Assembly: GCA_003024785.1 (NCBI GenBank)
Contig: PUQB01000233.1
Span: 1 to 64,000 of the forward strand
Length of the DNA: 64,000 bases
From: Selaginella tamariscina
Lineage: Eukaryota; Streptophyta; Lycopodiopsida; Selaginellales; Selaginellaceae
Direction of reading: 5' to 3'
In this document: in pieces, positions 48,123 through 58,439 of the stretch
How positions within the stretch are numbered: position 1 is the first letter of the stretch
Layout of the letters: every line of letters begins with the position of its first letter
The notes under the pieces: generated by a model
The model's input: the letters and a program-made list of their open reading frames with translations, nothing else
Databases searched by the model: none
What the model was told of the DNA's origin: nothing
Program-made: the position numbers and the translations under genes

Positions 48123-49719
48123 TCAAGTTAAAGAAAGCCTTAAGAAGATTATACTAGCAACTGCCAGTAGTAAAGAATGTCTAGAAGTAGATGCTTTCCC
48201 TGTAGTAAGCTGTACATGAAAACAACATGAGAGAGAGAGAGACAGGTTCATAATGGCTGTAAACATACCTTCCTCTGTAGATGCATGAGCCATAACCTGT
48301 AGATAATAATAGCTTATAAAGTTAGTCACCAGACTTGATTGTATATATAATGTATTATGCATTATGTATATCTAACTTACTGGGATCAATAGTAGTGACT
48401 GTAGCCGTTCCTGAGAAACTGCAAGCACTGGGTTGCAGGCTGTTCTTGTGGAAGTAGTCATTGAATGCATAAGAAGCATGAGAGAAGACATTGTCCGGCA
48501 GATAACAATCCCCTCCATGTTGAATGTCCGTACAATTAGCATTCCCCGGGCCACAAGCCCAGTCAAGAGCCGCTTGTAAATCTGTAAAACTCGAACCCGG
48601 TTTCGCAATGCAGTAAGTCCGGTTAAGCTGTATAACACCGTTACCGTCGCCGAGGTAGAGCCCGTACACCTCCGTACCGTCGGGTTTAAACAGTCCCCAG
48701 TTCCTATAGTGGTCCTCGTTAAACAGCTCGAAGAGTACGTCTCCGGTACCGAACCGGGCGGGAGGGCGTCCCAGTGCAGTTGTCAAGGTGCTTAACGAGG
48801 TTGTTTACGTACTCCGCTGCATTCTCGAGGTTTACCACGTCGACTTCGTCGGGGTCGCCCATCGACGGCCAACCGGTCTCGGAAACAAGGACGTCCAGTT
48901 CGGGGTGCCCGTACCTTCCCATAGCGTAGTAGAGCGCATCGAGCTGGGCATCGAACATATTCCAGTAGTGAAGACCTGTGTTGGGTCGTCGAAACCCGGG
49001 TTGGGCCGCAGCATGGCAAAGTCGGCAGTTATGTACTCTCTCTGGTTCCGGTACGAGTAGTACGGATACACATTTGCCATCAGATACGAGTTTGTCCTGG
49101 AGAGAAACTCGAGCATGGGCTCGATAACTGACGTGTACCTGTCATCGAACGACCCGGATGAGGGTGGGAAGGAAACCCCGAGGACGCCATGGAGTTCGGG
49201 GACGAGACTTTTATCCGGTTGTTTCAACCCCAGCCTTGCGAGTCCTGATTGATATTCCACATCGCAGCTACCAGGTACTGTGACGTACCGGAACGCCTGT
49301 GATTACCTCTGAACCTACTGAAATGCCTACTATGTCTGTGTCGGGTAAGAGCTGGTTTATGTTCCGCTCCACCCAGTCGGACGCGGTGGCTTCCGACTCG
49401 CAAACGGACGTATCTGTCCGTCTGCAACTCCGACTATGACCTGAACGCCCGTGTTTGAGAGTGCTCGCAAGAGGTCGAAGTTGTACGTGAGAAGCCGAGT
49501 TTTACTATTGAATGTGACTGCAGTACTTGTACTACCTTGTCTGTGGGTATCGTATTGGCTGAGTTCCTACCATAACAAACACCACGGCTGCTTGCTGTAC
49601 CACAACGACACACACACGTGTGTAAGCTATTTATATATTAATGTTATATAAACAACAAATGTAGGCTTACCGTAAGAGGATGTAATAGAGACCAAGATGA
49701 AGAGTAAGGCAGCAAGCAT
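48123..49719 (-). CDS. Glucan endo-1,3-beta-glucosidase, GH17 with X8 domain, GPI-type tail
   Basis: Minus-strand exons are 49,719-49,671 (signal peptide MLAALLFILVSITSSYG), 49,594-48,381, 48,296-48,269 and 48,209-48,123. GH17 blocks include VCYGRNSANTIPTDKVV, ALSNTGVQVIVGVADGQI, MANVYPYYSYR and LVSETGWPSMGDPDEV, where the Glu in SETGWP is the nucleophile. The X8/CBM43 domain follows (YCIAKPGSSFTDLQAALDWA, CTDIQHGGDCY, ACSFSGTATV, GYGSCIYRG). A hydrophobic tail (HSLLLAVASIIFL) suggests a GPI anchor. The enzyme would hydrolyse callose at the cell surface or plasmodesmata. Frameshifts near 48,780, 48,960, 49,250 and 49,420 break the long second exon; as in the neighbours these may be sequence errors. 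It converges with the tubulin gene, whose stop is only about 135 bp away. Confidence 0.85.
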
Positions 49720-49902
49720 GATCAATTCAGCTCGGTATTATTGAGACACGTACAAATACCTGGATTCTGTTACCTATGAAAACAATATGCATTTAAGGGG
49801 CGTGTGTGTATGTGAATGCGTATATGAATGTGTGTAAATGCATGTAAAAATACCATGTGTATGTGAATACCATGTATAATATACCTGTATATAAGCATGT
49901 AC

Positions 49903-50121
49903 ATTGCGAGGTGCGATGTTTTTCCTCTTGGGTTTGTGTAGAAACAGCTTAGGAGGAGTCGCATGATCCTCCATTGCGCGCCTGTGCGTTTTCCCAAGCG
50001 CCAGCGGACTACTGACCGACGGTGTCGATTGATCCGGGATTTTTCGAATCGCCTGGATATTCTGAAATGGAAAGGCGGTTTGCATATTCCGGAATGGAAT
50101 ATTATGCCCGTGATTTGCCAT
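49903..50121 (-). CDS. Orphan coding-like exon, unknown product
   Basis: From the ATG at 50,121 the minus strand keeps an open, protein-like frame (MANHGHNIPFRNMQTAFPFQ, then SPLALGKTHRRAMEDHATPP and KPKRKNIAP) up to a possible donor at 49,902. Codon use and basic/proline-rich content look real, in contrast to the microsatellite on its left. It might be the first exon of a gene whose remaining exons are lost, or an upstream exon of the glucanase transcription unit. No domain was recognised. Confidence 0.35.
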
Positions 50122-51060
50122 ACCTAGGAAGCGTCAAAAGAGTATTGATTTCGAATCTATAACAATGTCAAAGATGCTAGCATATTCGTAATCATTATAA
50201 ATTTGAAGGTATATAATCATATATATATGTGTGTGTATACATATACTTATATACACAAAGAGATACACACACGCGCACACACTAAGAAACGCTGACAAAC
50301 GTGGTATTTTCATCTTAAATTTGTAGTTAATAAATGCATTACAGAGGACTATATATGCATGTTGTAACAAAAGTTTAAAATTAATTAATTTTATAAATCA
50401 TTATAGCTATTAATATTTGAAAAAAATTATATAGTTTTATATAATATAATTGTTTCTCTTTTAATAAACCTTCAAATTTGTGTATATATTATATTTTTAT
50501 TTTTAAATTCATGATTATATTACTTTCAAATATAAATTATTAATTTTAACTTTGAACATAAATAGTATTGTATTTAAATCTTTATTAACAGTTAAAGTGC
50601 AACAACAGTAACAGTATATTGGATTTTATTATGTTAAATTATAATATCTATTATAATTTTTAATAATGTTATCTAATTTATACATTGTATAAAATACAAA
50701 ACATAGAGTGTTCTAAGAATATTAATTAATTAGTAATTCACTTAATCAATTAAAAAAGTAACTTAATGTAAACGTTCATCATGCCGGTTGTCTTATTTAG
50801 ATTATCTCATATGTATTTTTAAGAAATTATTTGATTTTTGTTGATATAATGAAATTTTATTTAAGAATTAAAATCTACTTTTAAAATTATAATTTTAAAT
50901 ATATTAATAATATCTTTATATTTTAAAAATTATAATAAATATATTTTTCAACCTAAGGGTTAGAGATATTTTACAGGAGAGATATCGTGTCTTCTAAGCG
51001 TAATTGATAACTTAATAAGTGGAAGATGCACTTGGCAAGCTAGAAAAGCACTACAATTCA
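50122..51060. other. AT-rich spacer upstream of the ceramidase gene
   Basis: About 0.9 kb of AT-rich DNA has a short ACACACACGCGCACAC run at 50,266-50,281. No genes or repeats beyond microsatellites were seen. Confidence 0.5.
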
Positions 51061-51067
51061 TATAAAT
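51061..51067 (+). promoter_or_regulatory. NCER: TATA box of ceramidase gene
   Basis: TATAAAT lies only about 41 bases before the proposed ATG at 51,102. If it works, transcription would start roughly 10 bases before the start codon, giving an unusually short leader. Confidence 0.45.
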
Positions 51068-51101
51068 GGGCACATCACAAGATCCCCAATTGATACACAG
51101 A

Positions 51102-51397
51102 ATGTGGGTATTTCTTCTTATACTCTTCTTCTCTTCTATTCATGGGATTCGTGGGGATTTTCTGGTCGGAATGGGAGCTACGACGTTACCGGTCCGGCTG
51201 CGGACGTGAACATGATGGGCTATGCGGATCCGTCACAGAATGCCGCCGGAATTCATCTCCGGTTGAGGGCTCGGACGTTCATTGTTGCTGAGCCTGGGAC
51301 AAGTGGACAAAGGGTTGTCTTTGTTAATGTTGATTCTTGTATGGGATCTCAGGCTATCACCCTTAAGGTCCTTTCCGAGCTGCAGAGCAGGTATATA

Positions 51398-51438
<41 letters not shown>

Positions 51439-51904
51439 TGTGTATACATATAACACATGATGGTACATATGCGTGTGTATTTTAACAGAATAACATACTA
51501 TAGTTGTATACGGGCTGTGTGATATTCATGTGTGTCATATATGTAACATTAGAGTGTACTTATTCTGTATTTTTTAATATAAACTCCACACACACACACA
51601 CAGACATATATAGAGAGAGATGTATGTGTATGTGTATATGCACATATAACACATGATGTTACAATTAATACATACACATCACATGAATATACACAAAAGT
51701 ATTGTTCTATCCATATGTATGAATATATAGATTAGACATAGAGATGTACATGTGACCATCTATGTATGTGTGTATACAAGTATGCTATTATCATACACAC
51801 ATTTATAACATTATAGTGTACTTATTCTGTCTTTTTTATATAACACCGACACACACACACACACACATAGAGAGAGAGGTGTGTATGCGTATGTGTATAT
51901 AGAC

Positions 51905-51948
<44 letters not shown>

Positions 51949-52187
51949 AGTATGTGTCTATACACGTACAACACATGATGTTACAATTAATACATATGCA
52001 AAACAGTTTACTCACATACACATATATAGATGGATCTATATATTCATATATGTATATAGAACAATAGTTTTGTGTATATGTATGTGCATGCATGTCACAC
52101 AGCCCGTATACAACTATAATAGTTACTCCATATAATACACACATTTGTAACATTATAGTGTACTTATTGTATTCTTTATATAAAGTC

Positions 52188-52227
<40 letters not shown>

Positions 52228-52233
52228 ATATAT

Positions 52234-52267
<34 letters not shown>

Positions 52268-53983
52268 GTGTCATATAACACATGATGTTACAATTAATAC
52301 ATATGACACACATGAATATACAGTTCTATATATACAAAGTCCATACATATAGGGTGTGACCATCTATGTATGTGCAGGACACAGCCCGTATACAACTATA
52401 ATATGTTATTCTATTATAATACACACAGTTAGTGTACTTATTCTGTATTTTTTATATAAAGTCGACACACACACAGACACACACAGATATATATGCGTAT
52501 GTGTGTATGTGTGTATATGTAGATGGATAGATAGATAGGTGTGTGTATGTCTATGTGTATATACACACATAGCACATGATGACACACATGAATATACACA
52601 AAACTATTGTTCTATGTATAGAAATCCATATGAATATATAGATTATGCACATAGAGATGTACACGTGACCATCGCCGTATACAACTATACTATGTTATTC
52701 TATTATCATATAATACACATTTGTAACATTATAGTGTACTTATTGTGTTTTTTTATCTATATCTATATCTATCTATCTATTACACAGGCAGACGCATGCA
52801 TACATGTATAGTTGTTCCTTACGATTTTAGTGATAAATATCATAGTTAAATATTATATGAATGTGTATGTATATATATGTATACACAAAATATGTATATA
52901 TATGAATGTGTATGTATATATATGTATACAGTGTAATTTGAATGCAGATACGGAGGATTATACACGGAGAAGAATGTGATAATAAGTGGTATCCATACAC
53001 ATTCCGGACCCGGAGGCTACTTACAATACGTGCTTTACATCGTAACTTCGATGGGTTTTGTTAAACAGTCGTTTAACGTTCTTGTTGACGGCATTGTCAA
53101 TAGCATTGTACAAGCTCATGAAAACCTCCGCCCTGGTTCCATTTACGTCAACGAAGGTACGTGTGTGTCTGTGTGTCTGTGTGTGTGTGTTTATACATAT
53201 CTTATACACATTAGTGTGTACATATGTAAGCTAATATGCATATACGCATACAGGAGAGCTATTGGATGCAAATATGAATAGGAGTCCGAGTGCATACCTT
53301 AACAATCCGGTGCAAGAGAGGAACAAATACAAATACAATGTGGACAAGAACATGGTACTTCTCAAGTTCGTGGACTTTGAACGAGGTCCTATTGGTTCTT
53401 TCAATTGGTTTCCCGTACACTGCACTTCAATGAACCGTACAAATACACTCATTAGTAGTGATAACAAGGGCGCTGCTTCTCGTTTCATGGAGGATTGGTT
53501 TGCTGAGCAGCAAGCAGGTGTGTGTGTATGTCTTTGTAGATATACTGCATATACACACACATATACGTGTGTGTGTGTATCTATATATACATATAAATAC
53601 ATGTGTGTGTGTGTGATATATGCATAATCGCTCTCTCTCTCTGTGTCTCTCTCTCCATATACACGCACATAATGTATACAAGTTTGTGTATTATAATTAT
53701 GAATGATATTTGCAGGTAACACTTTGGTAAGTTTTGAAAGAGGTCGCGGAATGTCAAACGTGAGCATAAAAAGCATAAGACGGAGACTGGCAGCGGATCC
53801 AAGCCGTCGGTTTGTAGCAGCATTTGCACAAACCAACGAAGGAGATGTCTCCCCAAATACACTTGGAGCTTTCTGTGCTGATTCCACACTAAGGTGTGAT
53901 TTTAATCACAGTACCTGTGATGGGCGTAACGAGCAGTGTATTGCACGTGGTCCAGGGTAAGTACCTGTCTGCGTATGTGTATG

Positions 53984-54016
<33 letters not shown>

Positions 54017-54648
54017 TATACACACATGCACAATATGCATGTGGATACATATGTGTGGATATACACACACATCCGTATGTACACATCTACATACATAATT
54101 CTGCTTTCATATAGATATCCAGACCATTTTACGAGCACAAAAATGATAGCACAGAAACAGATGCTTAAGGCAGTAGAACTATTTAAGACTGCAAAAGAGC
54201 AAGTCAGCGGGAAGGTGAATTATAGGCAGACTTTCGTTGACTTTACGAGTGTCAACGTGTCATTGACCAGTGCAACTGGTCAAACTTCGTATGTGACGAC
54301 TTGTCCCGCTGCCGTTGGATTCAGTTTTGCCGCAGGCACAACGGACGGCCCTGGTGCGTTTGATTTCACACAGGGGGACACCAAGGTAAACTCTTTAGTG
54401 TATAGAACAAACACACAAACACATACAGATACACATACGCATATTCTAAGTATAACATACTCATATACGTGTATTTATTGTTTATATATGTGTTTTATAT
54501 AGGGGAATACCTTTTGGAGAGTCGTGAGAGCAGCACTTAGAACACCAACAACAGCACAAACTGAATGTCATAAACCAAAGCCAATTCTAATTGATACAGG
54601 AGAGATGTCATTTCCTTATGCTTGGGCTGTAAGTTACACACACACACA

Positions 54649-54679
<31 letters not shown>

Positions 54680-54912
54680 CACGAATGTATATATGTATAT
54701 TTATGTTTGTTTGTTTTTCAGCCTTCTGTTCTTCCAATCTCTATTGCACAGATTGGTCAAGTTGTTATCCTCTCAGTACCTGCAGGTAAACGTATAGTCC
54801 ATGATGTGTGTGCGTCTAATGCGTGTATATGTGCATAGTAATATGTTACATGATATACATGTGACTATGGTATCACACTCACGTCATTGTACGTGTACAC
54901 ATGTATATACCG

Positions 54913-54966
<54 letters not shown>

Positions 54967-56055
54967 CAGTGGTGTTTTTGTAATAGAACTTAGCACTATG
55001 GCTGGGAGAAGGTTAAGAGATGCAGTTAAGGCAACACTGTTTGCGAAAGGGAATGGGAAGTTTAACCAGAAGACACACGTTGTGATTGCGGGCCTTGCTA
55101 ATGACTATTCTCAATATGTGACTACTTATGAGGAGTACCAGATACAACGCTATGAGGTACGTATGTACTTATCATATAAACTCGTCATAGATACGTATGT
55201 ATACACGTGTGTGTATGCAGGGTGCGTCCACGCTGTTTGGACCACATACATTAAGTGCATATATACAAGAGTTTAAGAACCTGGCAGCGGCATTAGCAGA
55301 AAATAGAGAAGTTGAGAGTGGACCTTCACCACCAGACCTTCTCAAGGACCAGATTGAGCTCCTACCTCCAGTGGTTATGGACGGCACTCCTGTTGGTGTC
55401 AAATTTGGTGATGTTAAAGAGGATGTTCCCAAGAATGCAAACTTCAGGTGTGTGTGTGTGTGTTGAGAGAGAGAGAGAGAGAGAGAGAGATATAATAGTA
55501 TACAGCTTTATCATAATTAATAGCTATATGGCATGTACATAATCAACATATCTGTGTACCTAAGTAACATATGTATATGATGCTCATGCACACATACATG
55601 TCTGTATAAGAATAACTTAAGTGTAGTGTATAATATATCAATTATATGATTTCAGGCCGGGTGACGTAGTGGAAGTGGTGTTCTGGTCAGCATGTCCACG
55701 TAATGATCTCTATACAGAGAAGAGTTTCACATCAGTGGAGATTATGCAAAACGGAGAATGGCAATCGGTATACGATGATAACGATTGGAGCGTGCGGTTT
55801 ATCTGGAAGAGGCCGGCTTCTTTGAGCTCGAGGAGCTATGCAACAATTAGGTGGGAAATACCCGACGATGTGAAACTCGGTACTTACCGAGTTTCACACT
55901 ACGGTGCCAGTAAGAGCTTACTTGGTAGTGTTAAACACTTCTCTGGGAGTTCTAGCTCCTTTCAAGTAGTTTATAGTAGTTGTATAATATCAGTCCTCTT
56001 TTCTTCAGTGTTTTCACACGCACATGCATGTGTGTGTGCGCGTGTGTGTGTTTAG
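51102..56055 (+). CDS. NCER: Neutral ceramidase, ten exons
   Basis: Exons are 51,102-51,390, 52,948-53,156, 53,254-53,517, 53,716-53,956, 54,115-54,385, 54,503-54,628, 54,722-54,785, 54,987-55,156, 55,221-55,447 and 55,656-56,055, all with GT-AG borders and matching phases. A signal peptide (MWVFLLILFFSSIHGIRG) is followed by VTGPAADVNMMGYA, the zinc-binding loop GIHTHSGPGGY and the active-site block NEGDVSPN with its nucleophilic Ser. The end is an Ig-like C-terminal domain (HFSGSSSSF). Neutral ceramidases cleave ceramide to sphingosine and fatty acid in the secretory pathway or at the cell surface. Length fits the family (~750-780 residues). One base is missing near 51,174 in a run of G, so the signal peptide and mature frame do not join as sequenced. 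The 3' end after about 55,975 may be a few codons too long. Confidence 0.92.
51391..52947 (+). repeat. Repeated 260-340 bp blocks in ceramidase intron 1
   Basis: Five copies of a landmark, ACATTATAGTGTACTTATT plus a T-rich tail, begin near 51,546, 51,807, 52,149, 52,430 and 52,728. Between them recur CACATGATGTTACAATTAATAC, CAGCCCGTATACAACTATA, long (CA)n and (GA)n tracts, and CACATGAATATACACAAAA. The intron grew by tandem duplication of a microsatellite-rich block. Confidence 0.8.
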
Positions 56056-56670
56056 TAAATATTTTTCCATATATATATATATGTATGTGTGTATGTACTA
56101 TTGATTATGATATATTAATCAAAATGTGTTTATATTTAATACGATGAATTACGCTATCCTCAACAGTACTCGGCTGTAAATTAAATAAACTCTTAAATCC
56201 TCAAATCCTCTCTCGTATTACATATGTAGACTAAGTTAACTACAAAGACACACACACACACACGCACGCACATAAGAAGCCTACGTACAGGTATACATGT
56301 ATTATGTATAAACATGTAGGAAAACAGATATCATATATATATAATAAATGCATATTATACATTCTTCAAACCATACATGTATGCGAATAGATGCATATAT
56401 TGCATTAATTTTCTTCTGTGCCTCTCCAAGATGGCATGACGTGAATCTTCTTCACACACACACACTGGTCATTGAAGGCGCACTAGCTCACCATAGCCAA
56501 AGCCCTAATCCTCCGTTCTAAAAACCTAAATCTCAAAAACTTTAATATCCGGATTCTTTGGATATTCCAGGGTAAAAACCTTCAGCTGACATGGCAGTTG
56601 GGACACGTCACTTTGAAATCTGCATCTTTCGGTATTTGAAAAGAAACTATTCCCTGTAGAGAGAAACAAA
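56056..56670. other. Spacer between ceramidase and histone H2B
   Basis: The stretch holds short microsatellites. Near 56,500 AGCCCTAATCCTCC and AAACCTAAATC resemble loose telo-box sequences upstream of the H2B gene. No gene is seen. Confidence 0.4.
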
Positions 56671-57149
56671 ATGGCAGAGTGGAACAAGGAATGAAGGCCG
56701 CCAAAAAGCTCCCATCATCAGGTAAACAACACACACACACACGTATACACACACATACACATATCTACTATTATGAGCGTCCCAGAAGCTTACACATATA
56801 CACATACATATACACACACATACACGTATTAGGAGCGTCCCAGAACAAGAAGAAGCTTAAAGGAGCAGTACATGGGGACTCATACAAGATGTACATATAC
56901 AAAGTGCTAAAGCAAGTGCATCCGGATGTGACAATCTCGATCAAGGCAATGAACATAATGAACAGCTTAGTACACGATATGTTCGAGAGGATCTCAACGG
57001 AGGCCGGTAGATTAGCGAGGTACAGTCACAAGCCGACCATTCAGAGCCGTGAGATCCAGGCTGCAGTCAGGCTCATCTTCCCCGGAGAGCTTGCTAAACA
57101 TGCTATCTCTGAGGGGACTAAGGCTGTTACTAAGTATGTTAGCTCCTGA
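56671..57149 (+). CDS. H2B: Histone H2B variant, two exons
   Basis: Exon 1 runs from an ATG at 56,671 or 56,691 to 56,721, with a one-base shift between the two starts. A GT-AG intron of microsatellite sequence spans 56,722-56,832. Exon 2 is 56,833-57,149. Exon 2 contains the whole histone fold: [67 protein letters not shown] and the C-terminal helix [10 protein letters not shown], which includes the Lys that is ubiquitinated in other H2Bs. H2B pairs with H2A in the nucleosome. The N-terminal tail ([20 protein letters not shown]) is much shorter than the usual plant tail. The intron and the short tail suggest a replacement-type variant; the fold looks intact. Confidence 0.88.
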
Positions 57150-57314
57150 ATGACACTAGATTGTATATGTTTCCAAATGCATATCAATATACGTTGACAG
57201 GCTTACCTCTGTGTGTGTGCGCGCGTGCGTGTGCGTGAGAGAGAGTTACTAAGTATGTCAGCTCCTGAATGACACTGCATTGTATATGTTTCCAAATACA
57301 CGTTCACAGGCTTA

Positions 57315-57363
<49 letters not shown>

Positions 57364-57437
57364 AATGAGTACTGCGTGTGTGTGAGAGAGAGAGCGAGAC
57401 AAGCACTCTCTATGTTAGCTCCTCAATGATACTGTGA

Positions 57438-57530
<93 letters not shown>

Positions 57531-57623
57531 GTACTGCGTGTGTGTGAGAGAGATGAGTACTGCGTGTGTGTGAGAGAGAGCGAGACAAGCACTCTCTATG
57601 TTAGCTCCTCAATGATACTGTGA

Positions 57624-57655
<32 letters not shown>

Positions 57656-57727
57656 TGAGTACTGCGTGTGTGTGTGTGAGAGAGAGAGACAAGCACTCAC
57701 TATGTTAACTCAATGAGAGTACTGTGA

Positions 57728-57763
<36 letters not shown>

Positions 57764-58114
57764 AATGAGTACTGCGTGTGTGTGTGAGAGAGAGACAAGC
57801 ACTCTCTATGTTAGCTCCTCAATGAGAGTACTGTGCGTGCGTGCGTGCGTGCGTGCGTGTGTGTGTGTGTGGTGTTGGTGAGAGAGAGAGAGAGAGAAGC
57901 ATTCTCTATGTTAGCTCCTCAATGAGAGTACTCTCTTGTGTGTGTGTGTGTATGAGAGAGAGAGAGAGAGAGAGAGAAGCGTTCTCTATGTTAGCTCCTC
58001 AATGAGAGTACTGTGTGTGTGTGTGTGTGGGAGAGAGAGAGAGAGAGATGAGTACTGCGTGTTTGTGTGTGAGAGAGACAAGCATTCTCTATGTTAGCTC
58101 CTCAATGAGAGTAC

Positions 58115-58152
<38 letters not shown>

Positions 58153-58190
58153 ATGAGTACTGCGCGTGTGTGTTGGTATTGTGTGTGTGA
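57125..58190 (+). repeat. Minisatellite seeded by the end of the H2B gene
   Basis: The last H2B codons plus the first 3' bases (ACTAAGTATGTTAGCTCCTG and ATGACAC) recur at 57,247 almost intact. A shortened form, TCTATGTTAGCTCCTCAATGA, then recurs near 57,414, 57,594, 57,808, 57,907, 57,985 and 58,087. Long (GT)n(GA)n tracts and GAGTACTGCGTGTG separate the copies. The array runs to the SEC63 upstream region. Confidence 0.88.
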
Positions 58191-58203
58191 GAGAGAAGGA
58201 TTG

Positions 58204-58232
58204 ATTTAGGGTTTGGTTTAGTTTAGGGTTCA
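58204..58232 (+). promoter_or_regulatory. SEC63: Telo-box-like motifs upstream of SEC63
   Basis: TTTAGGGTTTGG and GTTTAGGGTTC are two telo-box cores in tandem, about 210-235 bases before the SEC63 start codon and just before a leader exon. This is a common plant context for housekeeping genes. Confidence 0.5.
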
Positions 58233-58242
58233 TAGGTCAGCG

Positions 58243-58287
58243 ATGGCGTTGCGCTGCGGACTCGATCGGATTCATAGATCACTCTGA
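58243..58287 (+). CDS. Upstream ORF of 14 codons in the SEC63 leader
   Basis: ATGGCGTTGCGC... encodes MALRCGLDRIHRSL and stops at 58,285-58,287. It is followed at once by a donor-like CG|GTAAG (58,293) with a possible acceptor CTGTAG at 58,372, so it lies in a leader exon of the SEC63 transcript if that intron is used. It could lower translation of the main ORF. No transcript evidence is available. Confidence 0.35.
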   Translation: MALRCGLDRIHRSL

Positions 58288-58439
58288 ATTCGGTAAGTTC
58301 CAAATTTTTCCATAAGGATTATTATGTATTCTAGCTCATCGATTCATAGATCGCCAAAAGTCTTCACTGTAGAGCTCGATATACTTAAGAATTCGGCTGC
58401 AATTCTTGTGAAGAAAGTCGGGATTTTTACCGGTAGAAA

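Noticed and set aside
53231..53887. 218-residue minus-strand frame opposite the ceramidase gene
   Set aside because: It is the antisense shadow of exons 3-4 and a microsatellite intron; the plus strand has splice-consistent exons with conserved motifs.
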